Source: Bacteroidales bacterium (GTDB taxonomy: Bacteria > Bacteroidota > Bacteroidia > Bacteroidales > F082). Taken from it: 64,000 nt of DNA. A program made the translations under genes and the position numbers. The notes under the pieces were generated by a model. It saw only the letters and a list, made by a program, of their open reading frames with translations. It did no database searches and was not told the DNA's origin. The stretch lies in assembly GCA_015493525.1 (NCBI GenBank), contig WGCY01000015.1, forward strand, positions 80,276-144,275. Direction: 5' to 3'. Below, one piece after another: positions 35,939-45,900 of the stretch (positions within the stretch are counted from its first letter, which is position 1; each line of letters opens with the position of its first letter).

Positions 35939-38900
35939 ATGAAAACATTTTTTATCTATCTACTGATTCTTTCTGAAACATTTGTTTTTGGGGTATCCCG
36001 TTTGTCCGGACAAAGTCAGGCGAACATGTACCTCAGCGGAGATATGAATAGCTGGCAGGCTTCAGCGATGCATTACCGCCCGCTTGGTACGCCAAGCTGG
36101 AGTATTACCGTTCAGGCCACTGCCGATAATTCTGCTTCCGGATTTAAGTTCAGAAATTCTACTGACAGCTGGGACCATCTGTGGGGTGCATCCTCTGATC
36201 CGGTGGGTACACAGGGAGTAAGTATCAACACGGAATATACTGCCTATTCAGGTGGCGGAAACGGTTCGTTTAACCAGTCCAGTGGCAACTATTATACATT
36301 TATCTGGAAAGATGTGGCCAACGGGAATGACAGCAAAGGCTACGTTATGGAAACGAGTGCCCAACCGGTTACCATCGATGCTGTCAGCCAGCAACCGGGG
36401 AAAAATGATGTTTCGGAGAACGATGCTGTTGTGGTAACCATTACCACAAGCTCCGCACCGTGTGCCGAAGAACATATTTATCTTCGCTATTTTGTGAACG
36501 GCTGGCAAAACCAACATGTTGTTGCGTTTAGTTTTTCCGGAACTACTGGTACTGCTACTATTCCAAAACAGACCAATAAGGCATCCGTGAATTATTATGT
36601 GTTCTCTACCACGGTTTCCGGCCTGACTTCCGGTTCGGCTGTCAATTTTGATTTGTTGACGATAAACTACAACAATAACGGCGGGCCTAATTACACCTAT
36701 ACGGTTAAAAGGCAGGGAAGTATGTATTGGAGTGGCGACATGAATTCGTGGGGTGCCCGGCTTATGGCTTACCGTCCGCTTGGAACGCCAAGCTGGATAA
36801 CCACAATACACGCATCCGGAGCTGTTTCCTCCTCAGGGTTTAAATTCAGGGATTCGGATGCCAATTGGGTCCATAGCTGGGGAAGGGGAGATAATGTGAA
36901 TTTTGACGAAAATACTACCTGGTATAGCGGTGGTGATAATGGTACTTTTTCCCAGTCCGATGGGAAATATTACACATTCACGTGGGAAGATGTAAGCGAT
37001 GCATCGGATAGTCATGGCTATGTCATGGAAACGGGTGCCCAGCCGGTTACCATAGATGTCGTCAGCCAGCAGCCTGTTGCAGAGGACGTTTCGGACAATG
37101 ATGCCGTAACGGTTACTGTTACCACCAGTGCTGCACCGTGTACCGAAGAAAAGGTTTATGTGCGGTATTCAACGGATGGCTGGCATAATTCGGCCATTAT
37201 TCCGGTGAGCTTTACCGGCTCGGCAGGAACGGCCAGCATTCCGGTTCAGAATGCCGAAACGGCAGTGAGCTACTATGTGTTTTCCACAACGGTTTCCAAT
37301 CCCGCGAGCGATTATGACCTGTTAACCATTAATTACAATAACAATGGCGGCCCCAATTATTCCTATACGGTGAAATATGGGACAACCCAATCCGGAAACT
37401 GGTCTGACGCTGCTACATGGAAAGCCGGAGCTGTCCCCGGAAACGACAAAGATGTGATTATCAGGCATTCGGTTACGGTTACAAATACTATTTCTGCTCC
37501 TGCCGAATGTAATGATTTGACCATTAATGCAGGAGCTTCACTTGCTATTGATGTTGGTGATGGCCTGACAGTGAATGGTGATTTGACTAATTCTGCCAGT
37601 GCCTCCGGCTTGGTTGTTCATTCCGATGCTACCGGTAACGGTTCCCTCATTGTAGGCGGTACATTTTCAGGAAACGTCACAGTAAAACGATACATTAAAA
37701 AATTCACTACTGACGATGTAACTGCATCCGGTAACGGATGGCATGAAATCGGCTGTCCGGTAACGAGCATGCCGATAGCAAATACCGACTGGGACCCTAC
37801 AGCAACGGGAACGAAAAATGATCTCTATTACTGGAGTGAAGCCGAAAATAAATGGAAAAATTACCGGACCACTGTTTTTGACTTTACGGATGACAAAGGT
37901 TACCTCGTGGCCAATGATGCTGACCTGACACATAATTTTATTGGAACACTGAATACTTCTGATATTTCAATATCGAATCTTAGCTACACTGCCGGAGAGG
38001 GAAACGGCTGGCACCTGCTGGGCAATCCCTTTTCCAGTGCCTTAAAATGGGGAACTACCAACTGGAACTTAAACAATGTAGATGGTGTTGCCAAAGTATG
38101 GAACGAAAGCGGTGGAAATTACAACGATGTGACCGTAGACGGAGATAACAAGGTTATCCCCTCCACCAACGGTTTTTTCATCCAGGTTACTTCCGGCACC
38201 AACTCACTGACCATTCCCGCCGCCGACCGTGTGCACGATGCCACCAATAACCATAAAAGTGTTACGGCAACAAGCCCCAAAGAGACCTTAACCTTTAAGG
38301 TTTCCAACGATGCCAACGGTTATTACGACATCAGTACGCTCGGCTTTAAAGCCCATGCCACCGAAGGTTTTGATATGGCTTTCGACTCGCACAAGCTGTT
38401 CAGCATCGTAAAAACAGCCCCTTCGTTGTGGACAAAGAGCGATGCACAGGATTTCTCCACAAACTACCTGCCCGAAACCACCACCGCTTACGATGTGCCC
38501 TTGCACTTTAAGCCCGGTGTAAGCACGGTTTATCATTTGACCATCAAAGGGGCCGACAGTTTTGACAACACAGGGCTGGTGCTCGAAGACCTGAAAACCG
38601 GAGAAAAGATAGACTTAAGCAACACCGGCAGTTACGATTTCAGTGCTAACAAAGGCGATGACGTAAACCGTTTCGTCCTGCACATCAACGGCGTTACGGC
38701 CGTTCCCAACGTAAACGAAACCGATGGCATTCAGGTATTTTCGTATGGCAACACGGTCTATCTCCACGGACAGCACATGCTCAACGGAAAAGTCTCCATT
38801 TTCAACACGCTGGGGCAAAAAGTGTATGATGGTTTGTTAAACGGTGCTGCCAAACAGCAAATCCGGGTCAACCGGAAGGGTATCTACTTTGTGAGGGTGG

Positions 38901-38944
38901 AGGAAACAGGCCATGTTTTTATACATAAGGTATTCATAAGATAA
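35939..38944 (+). CDS. Large secreted protein with T9SS type A sorting domain (paralog B)
   Basis: 1001 residues. The ATG at 35939 is preceded by a clear GGAGGA (7-nt spacing), unusual in this phylum, and starts a signal peptide; an earlier in-frame start is unsupported. Two tandem copies of an about 230-residue unit follow (MYLSGDMNSWQ... and MYWSGDMNSWG...), each made of a starch-binding-like beta-sandwich (GDMNSW, PLGTPSW, SGFKFR) and an Ig-like module (TTSSAPCAEE / TTSAAPCTEE). Then come the GNWSDAATWKAGAVPG domain and a T9SS type A sorting domain ending KVFIR. No catalytic residues seen. The first module resembles CBM domains of neighbouring amylolytic proteins, so glycan binding is likely (inference). 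Confidence 0.78.
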   Translation: MKTFFIYLLILSETFVFGVSRLSGQSQANMYLSGDMNSWQASAMHYRPLGTPSWSITVQATADNSASGFKFRNSTDSWDHLWGASSDPVGTQGVSINTEYTAYSGGGNGSFNQSSGNYYTFIWKDVANGNDSKGYVMETSAQPVTIDAVSQQPGKNDVSENDAVVVTITTSSAPCAEEHIYLRYFVNGWQNQHVVAFSFSGTTGTATIPKQTNKASVNYYVFSTTVSGLTSGSAVNFDLLTINYNNNGGPNYTYTVKRQGSMYWSGDMNSWGARLMAYRPLGTPSWITTIHASGAVSSSGFKFRDSDANWVHSWGRGDNVNFDENTTWYSGGDNGTFSQSDGKYYTFTWEDVSDASDSHGYVMETGAQPVTIDVVSQQPVAEDVSDNDAVTVTVTTSAAPCTEEKVYVRYSTDGWHNSAIIPVSFTGSAGTASIPVQNAETAVSYYVFSTTVSNPASDYDLLTINYNNNGGPNYSYTVKYGTTQSGNWSDAATWKAGAVPGNDKDVIIRHSVTVTNTISAPAECNDLTINAGASLAIDVGDGLTVNGDLTNSASASGLVVHSDATGNGSLIVGGTFSGNVTVKRYIKKFTTDDVTASGNGWHEIGCPVTSMPIANTDWDPTATGTKNDLYYWSEAENKWKNYRTTVFDFTDDKGYLVANDADLTHNFIGTLNTSDISISNLSYTAGEGNGWHLLGNPFSSALKWGTTNWNLNNVDGVAKVWNESGGNYNDVTVDGDNKVIPSTNGFFIQVTSGTNSLTIPAADRVHDATNNHKSVTATSPKETLTFKVSNDANGYYDISTLGFKAHATEGFDMAFDSHKLFSIVKTAPSLWTKSDAQDFSTNYLPETTTAYDVPLHFKPGVSTVYHLTIKGADSFDNTGLVLEDLKTGEKIDLSNTGSYDFSANKGDDVNRFVLHINGVTAVPNVNETDGIQVFSYGNTVYLHGQHMLNGKVSIFNTLGQKVYDGLLNGAAKQQIRVNRKGIYFVRVEETGHVFIHKVFIR
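38275..38873 (+). repeat. Near-identical 599-bp segment, copy B
   Basis: Partner of 34988-35586 in the paralogous upstream gene. The similarity drops sharply outside it, which points to recent duplication or gene conversion. Confidence 0.9.
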
Positions 38945-39015
38945 TAACCTGAGACAGGCCCTTTCTATCGCTAATCGTTGGCAAGTCTTATCTCAAATTC
39001 AGGTTATTACTGTAT

Positions 39016-39059
39016 CATAAAAAAAGCTGTCCGTCAATTGGCGGACAGCTTTTTTTATG
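39016..39059. terminator. Bidirectional intrinsic terminator
   Basis: Perfect 18-bp stem with T-run on both strands (core AAGCTGTCCG / CGGACAGCTT, loop TCAATTGG) between two convergent genes ending at 38944 and 39075. Confidence 0.92.
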
Positions 39060-39074
39060 AATACCGATTGTAAT

Positions 39075-40037
39075 TTATCGTTTAATAAACTTCATGGATT
39101 TAACGATACCATTGTCCCCAAAGGCGGAAACAACATAAAAACCACTGTTTAAATCACCGGTTTGTATGGTTACCTTTTTCCCGGTAACTTCACGGATAAC
39201 GCGAACCCGTTGTCCGGTAATATTGAAAATTTCGATGCGGTTTGCATTTTCCAGATTGTCAATGTAAAGCACGTTGTGTACCGGATTGGGATAAAGGTTA
39301 AAGTTGGGTTGTACGGCATTGATTGTACGAATACCGGTGAATCCCATATCGCCCCATACCGTGTTCAAAGTGTCAGGACCTGTGATGGAATCTTTCCGGT
39401 TGTCGCCACCATCCCACTCGCCATTATCCCAACTGGCTGTACTGTCAAAAACCAGGAAGTTTTTGTATTGGATATTGGCACCTTTGTATAACCACAGATT
39501 GAGTGTAAACGCGGTGGTATCTTTATTGGGAGTACATTTCAGGGGTGCCAGCGAACCAGGCATGGCCCAGGCTTTTCCTATTCCGAAATCCCCGGCCAGG
39601 AAAACCGATATTTTATTGGTTCTAATGCTGTCGGCAATGGAGTCCGTGCGTACCTTGAAAACAACCAAAACCGGTGTGTCGCCAAATTTGTCTTTTAATG
39701 CGGTGTTGCCATCAATAAGTGCCCTGCGGTTGGGGTCACCATCCCATTCGCCATCGTTCCAGGAAGGACCGTAAAAATATTTGTACTGGATCAGTCCATT
39801 AGATACCCCGTGAACGGTTAACGTGTACCTGGTTGAATCAGTGTTGGGAGCCATCATTAAAGTATCCACTCCGGGCTCATGCCATCCGGCAAAGTCACCG
39901 GTAATATACATGGTATCAGTTTTGGGATTGAAAGTAGTATCACCTTTTACACTCACGTTAAAGGTAACATCCCCTGTTTGGGCAAATAATCCTGCCATCA
40001 AAAAGAAGGCAAAGGCACTAAGTAGAATTTTTTTCAT
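39075..40037 (-). CDS. Exported starch-binding-like protein with T9SS sorting domain
   Basis: 320 residues: signal peptide (ending GLFAQ), two tandem about 110-residue beta-sandwich domains and a type A T9SS domain (NLYPNPVHNVLYID to KSMKFIKR). The two domains share a pattern: MYITGDFAGWHEPG / VFLAGDFGIGKAW, IQYKYFYG / IQYKNFLVF, NDGEWDGDPNRR / DNGEWDGGDNRK. GDF.xW plus EWDG..NR is typical of CBM20-like starch-binding modules. No catalytic domain. Follows susE on the same strand but beyond a terminator and has its own promoter, so it is probably a surface glycan-binding protein of the locus. Confidence 0.85.
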   Translation of the reverse strand: MKKILLSAFAFFLMAGLFAQTGDVTFNVSVKGDTTFNPKTDTMYITGDFAGWHEPGVDTLMMAPNTDSTRYTLTVHGVSNGLIQYKYFYGPSWNDGEWDGDPNRRALIDGNTALKDKFGDTPVLVVFKVRTDSIADSIRTNKISVFLAGDFGIGKAWAMPGSLAPLKCTPNKDTTAFTLNLWLYKGANIQYKNFLVFDSTASWDNGEWDGGDNRKDSITGPDTLNTVWGDMGFTGIRTINAVQPNFNLYPNPVHNVLYIDNLENANRIEIFNITGQRVRVIREVTGKKVTIQTGDLNSGFYVVSAFGDNGIVKSMKFIKR

Positions 40038-40090
40038 AACATTTTAATTTAAGATGAATAAATAATTTTAATTTTAGGTTCTGTTTTTCG

Positions 40091-40098
40091 CAAAGTTA
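40091..40098 (-). promoter_or_regulatory. -7 element for the starch-binding protein gene
   Basis: Minus-strand TAACTTTG (TAnnTTTG), leader of about 50 nt to the ATG at 40037. Confidence 0.5.
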
Positions 40099-40168
40099 CT
40101 ATAATCTTACTTTAAAATCAACAGGCTGGTAAATTTTAACATAATTTTAACCTTTCTCTTTACCAGCG

Positions 40169-40211
40169 AAAAAGTTTCCACAGGCAGTATTTTCTTCACT
40201 GCCTGTGGAAA
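40169..40211 (-). terminator. Hairpin terminator after susE
   Basis: Perfect 14-bp stem (TTTCCACAGGCAGT and its complement at 40175-40188 / 40198-40211) followed on the minus strand by CTTTTT. It separates susCDE from the next same-strand gene; read-through would allow graded expression. Confidence 0.8.
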
Positions 40212-40226
40212 TCTTTTTTTAATTGA

Positions 40227-41291
40227 TTAGTTTTTAATTAATTTATATTTATAAACCGTGTGGCTCAAATCTAAAACGACCGTGTAATTTCCAGCTTTGG
40301 GAACGGCAATATTTGTGTTGCTTCCTTCCTGTAGCTTTCCATCATTTTTATCACTGCCGTAATTTAATGCCCAACTACCGTTGGCCCTGAATTTTATGCT
40401 GTTGGCTGTTAAGTCCAGGGTAACGGTCCAAACATGGTTGGCCACATCGTACGTCATGGGCGTATCGGTATCCCAACCGCCGGGCGTGGCATCGCCAATC
40501 AACCCCCAGGTGGTTTTCAGGTAACTCCAGGTCAAAGCCTGCGTGTCCACATTGAGCTTATAGTAGCCGCTTTCGGGCACTTCCAGGTTGTTGCTCAGCC
40601 CGTTTTCGGTGGTGAGTTTGCCGGGCCCGGCACTGCCATAATTGGTGTGGTTCCAGTCGCGGGCACTGGTAAATTTAAACTGAATAGGCGTGGTGGCCGA
40701 ATTCATATAAATGTACCCTTCGTAAGAGCCATCGCTGTTCAACGAGCCGATAGAATCAGCGGTGGCCGGACTCCAGTTCTGATAGGATCCCGGGACATAC
40801 AATTGCGGATAAACAATCGGGATATAGAACGGGGTAACATTCACGTTCATGGTATTGGAGAAAGCCGTATCCACCTGGCTGTTGATAATGGCAATGACAC
40901 GGAAGGAAACATCCAACGGATTGGGAATTTCCGGGTCATCTTCCAGCAACAGAATTTGGTTGTTCAGGTCATTTATGTTTATTTTCAGGGTGTCTTTGCT
41001 TTTGGCATGGCCAACGGGCAAAGCATTTTGAAAATTATTGCCTTTCCGGTCAACCTGTACGTAGTAGTCAACGGCAGTATTAAAGCCGTATTGAGCGGAT
41101 GACCAGGCGAAGAGTATGGTACTGTCTTTGTTTTCATTGGTGAAAACCATGGTACTGCCATCTGCCGGACTGGTCATTTTCGGTGCTGTAATGGCAGCCG
41201 GGTCAAGGACAACCTCAGTGCCTGATTTTTCGCAGGAATAAAAGCCCAGTAACAGTGCCAGGGCCATAAATATTATTGATATCTTTTTCAT
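40227..41291 (-). CDS. susE: SusE/SusF-type starch-binding outer-membrane lipoprotein
   Basis: 354 residues. Lipoprotein signal with lipobox LLGFYSC, then EKSGTEVVLDPAAITAPKMTSPADGSTMV, a SusE-type Ig-like domain (to about residue 150). Two C-terminal CBM-like modules follow (YVPGSYQNWSPAT; WGLIGDATPGGWDTDT), each with the aromatic pattern used to bind starch. It is surface-exposed and should help capture maltooligosaccharides for SusCD. ATG at 41291 preferred over TTG at 41300. 19 nt downstream of susD. Confidence 0.9.
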   Translation of the reverse strand: MKKISIIFMALALLLGFYSCEKSGTEVVLDPAAITAPKMTSPADGSTMVFTNENKDSTILFAWSSAQYGFNTAVDYYVQVDRKGNNFQNALPVGHAKSKDTLKININDLNNQILLLEDDPEIPNPLDVSFRVIAIINSQVDTAFSNTMNVNVTPFYIPIVYPQLYVPGSYQNWSPATADSIGSLNSDGSYEGYIYMNSATTPIQFKFTSARDWNHTNYGSAGPGKLTTENGLSNNLEVPESGYYKLNVDTQALTWSYLKTTWGLIGDATPGGWDTDTPMTYDVANHVWTVTLDLTANSIKFRANGSWALNYGSDKNDGKLQEGSNTNIAVPKAGNYTVVLDLSHTVYKYKLIKN

Positions 41292-41310
41292 TTGATTCAA
41301 TTTTAGAGGA

Positions 41311-42903
41311 TTAATAACCAGTATTTTGTGTTAAATTGGGATTGGCAGTAACATCTGATGCCGGAAGAGGATAAAGGTTATAATGGCTGTCGGTGGCCGT
41401 ACCTTCTTTTACGCCGCCTTTCCAAGGCCACAGGTAGCTGCTACTGGTAAATTTCCCAAAGCGGATAAGGTCTGTTCTCCTTTGGGCTTCCCAATATAAC
41501 TCACGTGCCCTTTCATTTAGGATGAAATCCAATGTTAAATCGTTGGCCGTGATGTCGCCGGAATTGTTTCCGTAAGCCCTTTCGCGCAACTTGTTAATAT
41601 AACTTACAGCAGTGGCCATGTCTCCGCCTGTACCGCCTCTTACAACAGCTTCGGCGTACATTAAATATACATCGGCCAACCTGAACAACGGGAAATCGGT
41701 ATCAGGGAAAGTCAGGTCGGAACCGGGATTTCCGGTGGAGGTAATGTTTTTAAATTTGGTAACGGCATAACCATCGGTAAATTTACCCACATCGTTGATT
41801 TCCAGCTTTTGGCCATCTGTAAAAAACATGGCCCGGCTGTCTTTGGCACCTGTTGCATCGGGAAATTTATTAACAAGGGCACTGGTGGTACGTGTTCCTG
41901 CCCATCCGCCATCAATACCATAGTCGGAAGGGGTCATTTTTCCACCTACGGCAGCATGGATTATGAAAGTGGTCCCGCCCCAGGTCTGGGTATGAATACC
42001 ATCAAAGTTAATGGAAAAAATCTCCTCGTCATTATTCAGGTTATTGTCGGCAAGAAACAAATTTGCATATTTTGGTTTCAGCGAATAGCCGGCATTTATC
42101 ACCTTTTTACAATAAGTGATACAGTCGGTGTTCCTTTCCTGTCCGGTGAAGACTTTGGCATTCAGGTAAAGTTTGGCCAAAAGGGTCCAGTCGGCAGCTT
42201 TATCAGCACGTCCGTATTCATTTTGACGGGCATCGATTAGGTTGGGTTCAATGGCTTTCAGTTCCGACTCAATGTATTTAAACAGGTCGGCACGTGAAAT
42301 TTGTTTTGGAAAAAAAGCACCTACCGGATCATTTTCCGTAACAAAGGGAACATTTCCAAACTCGTCAATGGCATGGTAGTAACTTAGCGCACGCATAAAA
42401 CGGGCTTCGGCACGGTAATGGACAATTTTGGCTTTCAGCGCATCATCCACACCACGTTCTTTGAGCTTGGCATCGGTAGTCTGGCGCAGGAACTCATTAC
42501 AAAGGCCGATTTGATAAAATACACGGTAGTAAAAAGCACTTATAAAAACATCGCTGCTTCCCCATGACTGGTTATGGAAGTCTTTTACCGTTTGGTCGTT
42601 CCACGAAATAACTGCCTCATCGGTGGGCAGTTCTTCGAGGTACCACAAACCACGCAGGTACTCACCAAAGCCTTCGTCAATACCGCTGATATCGGAATTT
42701 CCGGCAGGCCCTTGCTGGCCTGACAAAGCCAATCCGGCATAAATTTTGGCCAAAGCTTCTTTGTAAGCAGCAGGATTATCGAAAACTGTTGCTGAAGTAA
42801 TACTTTTTGGATCCAGTGGCACGGTATTCAGGTCTTTGGTACATGAAGCCAGTATGAAGACCAGTCCTGCCAGTAGAATGATTTTGTTATATAATTTATA
42901 CAT
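41311..42903 (-). CDS. susD: SusD/RagB-family nutrient-binding lipoprotein
   Basis: 530-residue outer-membrane lipoprotein that forms the lid on the SusC transporter. Signal peptide with lipobox LASC (Cys21), SusD-like N-terminal DLNTVPLDP, TPR-like helices, and the usual C-terminal RxxELYWEAQRRTDLIRFGKF motif (here RARELYWEAQRRTDLIRFG). Typical length. Downstream of susC by 19 nt, upstream of susE by 19 nt, so one operon. Confidence 0.95.
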   Translation of the reverse strand: MYKLYNKIILLAGLVFILASCTKDLNTVPLDPKSITSATVFDNPAAYKEALAKIYAGLALSGQQGPAGNSDISGIDEGFGEYLRGLWYLEELPTDEAVISWNDQTVKDFHNQSWGSSDVFISAFYYRVFYQIGLCNEFLRQTTDAKLKERGVDDALKAKIVHYRAEARFMRALSYYHAIDEFGNVPFVTENDPVGAFFPKQISRADLFKYIESELKAIEPNLIDARQNEYGRADKAADWTLLAKLYLNAKVFTGQERNTDCITYCKKVINAGYSLKPKYANLFLADNNLNNDEEIFSINFDGIHTQTWGGTTFIIHAAVGGKMTPSDYGIDGGWAGTRTTSALVNKFPDATGAKDSRAMFFTDGQKLEINDVGKFTDGYAVTKFKNITSTGNPGSDLTFPDTDFPLFRLADVYLMYAEAVVRGGTGGDMATAVSYINKLRERAYGNNSGDITANDLTLDFILNERARELYWEAQRRTDLIRFGKFTSSSYLWPWKGGVKEGTATDSHYNLYPLPASDVTANPNLTQNTGY

Positions 42904-42922
42904 AGTCTTTAATTTTTATCGG

Positions 42923-45900
42923 TTAGAATTGCAGGTTTACACCAAAAACATAAGTGGTCGGTCTCGGATAGATGTTGTTGTCAATCCCGTTGAAAACTTC
43001 GGGATCCAATCCTTTGTATTTGGTAATCACAAAGGCATTGTTTACGGTAAATGACAGACTCAGGTTAACCGGGTTCTTGTCGCTTTTGTTCATGTTTTGG
43101 AACGTATAGCTCAAAGCGATGTTGTCCATCCTGAAGAAGGAGGCATTCTGAATGTAATAATCGGAAAGGTATTGCGGGTTCATAAAACCGGCTTCCGATA
43201 CATCTGAGGTAACGTTACTCAGGTAGGGCCCTTCGGGGCGGTACAAACGGTCGTAAACACCATTCATGGAGCTGACGTTGTTATAGACATAGTTGCCAAA
43301 ATTGGCACGGCCGGCGAAAGAGAAATCCCAGTTTTTATAACTCAAATCAGTGGTAATACCAAAATAGAATTTCGGGGCCGGGTCTTCATAATGGTAACGG
43401 TCGTTGTCATTGATTTGGCCATCGCCATTCCGGTCAACGTACAAACCTTCAATGGGTTTACCGTTTTTATCATAAACCTGTTGGTAAACGTAAAACGAAT
43501 AAGCAGGATAACCTACGCTGTGCATTTGTATCGTATTGCCAACACCTCCCGAAATGCCTCCGGTAGCTATGCCGAGATAATTCGGATCGCTGGTGGCCGT
43601 TAGTTTGGTAATTTTGTTGGTATTGGCCGATGCGTTAAAGCCCAGCGACCATTTAATATTTTTTTTGGCGATAATCACCGAATTAATGGAAAATTCAAAA
43701 CCTTTGTTCTCCAGGTCGCCAATGTTGGTCGTCAGGTAATTGGTCAGGTTAGAACCTGCCGGCACAGGAATGTAGTTAAGCAGGTTTTTGGTTTTCCTGT
43801 AATAGTAATCAAACGAACCGTAAATACGGCCATCCAGAAATCCATAATCCAAACCGGCATTGTACGTAGTGGTTTCTTCCCATTTAATATAAGGGTTGTA
43901 TCCTTCAGGGCGAAGCGTGGGGTAAAAAACATTGCCCATTTGGTAATAAGCTGCTGCATTTTGGCTAAGCGTATATTTAGGAAGGTAAGGATAATCTCCT
44001 TTGTTGATATCCTGCTGTCCGGTAATACCGTAACCCAACCGGAGTTTTAATTGAGAAATAACCTTTGAATTTTTCAACCACGGTTCTTCATTAATACGCC
44101 ATGCAAAAGCTGCCGATGGGAAAAGTCCCCAGCGGTTACCGGGTGCAAACCGGGAGGTGCCGTCATTACGTAAAGTGAAGGTGAACAAATATTTGCTTTT
44201 GTAAGAATAATTGAAACGCCCGAAAAACGAAACAAGGTAATATTCTGTGGGAAAATTAAAGGTATCGACCAATGTGGTATGGTGATAATTGCCGTTCACA
44301 GAGTAATCCCTTCTCCAGAAATGCTGCCACGAGTAACCCACCATGCCGTTGAAGTTGCTGTTTTTAACGTCTTTGTTATAAGCCAGATAGAAATTCAACA
44401 AATCGTTTTTCTTTTGCTGGGAGTAAGTGTTGTTTGTACCACCAAAATTTAAAGCGTCAAATGTCCAGGAAGTATAATAAGGTACAACCGTGCTGCCATT
44501 GCTTTTTGAATGGTCCATGGCCAGGTTGAGATGGGCACTTAATTCCGGAACACCGTGAAATTTATAATCCAGTTTTAAATTACCAATCACACCACTCACA
44601 TTGGAATGGTTGTTTGTAAGGTCCAACAGGGCAACAGGGTTGGTGGTGGCCAGTTTAACGGGCGTTCCATCGGGCTGCGTAAGCGTGTAATATCCACCGT
44701 AGTCGGTGTTCGTATAACTGATGCTTCCATCAAGATGGTGGACTGTAATGTCATAAACAGAATCGGAATAGACCGGTTGTGTGGGGTCCATGGCAATGGC
44801 GGCCCCAATGGCACCATGGTCGGCGAACCGGTTTTTAACAAAAGTGCCCTGTACGTTCAGGGTAACTTTCAAATCACCTTTAAAGAAACTGGGGGTCAAT
44901 GAAGTAGCAATGGTTGTCCGCTTCATGTTATCGGTTTTTAATATCCCATTGTTATTGGAATAACCGACTGAAACACGGTAAGGCATTGTTTTGGTAGCAT
45001 CGGTAAGACTAATGTGATGATCCATACCGAAAGCATTCTTGAATATCTGACTTTGCCAGTCTGTTTGGCTGTGCCCCAAAAGGCCCAGCACATCATTTTG
45101 TCCGGCATAGCGTTGCTTTACCATATTGGTAAAATCATCCGCATTCAATACAGGTACTGTCTTGCCCACAGTGTAAGAGGAAAAGTTGGCTGAATAATTT
45201 ACCCGCATTGGCTGACCAGCTGTTCCGTGCTTGGTGGTAATAATGATAACCCCGTTGGAAGCCCTGGAACCGTAAATGGCAGTGGCAGAAGCATCTTTCA
45301 ATACGGTAAAGGTGGCGATATCAGCAGGATTGATGTTGTTGAGAGGGTTTCTCATACCGGCAATACTACTGTTAGAAAGCGGTACCCCATCCACCACAAT
45401 CAAAGGGTCGTTGCTGGCCGAAAGGGAAGACCCGCCGCGGATACGAATAGTTGCCCCGCTTCCGGGTGCCCCACCGTTGGTGGTAATTTGTACACCGGCT
45501 ACTTTTCCGGCAAGCAGGTCGGTCGGAGAAGTAATGGCTCCTTTGTTAAAACTTTTGGAACTGATGGCCGTTACCGACCCTGTAGCATCTTTTTTCTTTA
45601 CCGAACCATAACCGATAACCACCAACTCGTTGAGGTTGGCAGCCGATGGTTTCAGCTTGATGTTTAGGGTAGAATTGGGCTTTACAGGTACCTCCTGTGT
45701 TTCGTAACCCACATAGGAAAAAATCAAAACGACATTTCCGTTAATCTGGATGCTGTATTTACCATTCATGTCGGTAACGGTTCCATTGGTGGTGCCTTTT
45801 ACCTGAATGGTAGCTCCCGGCAAGGGTGAGCCATCCGATGCATCTGCAATGGTGCCCCGAACTGTCCCGCTCTGGGCCATTGCTGTCGATATCCCCCAAA

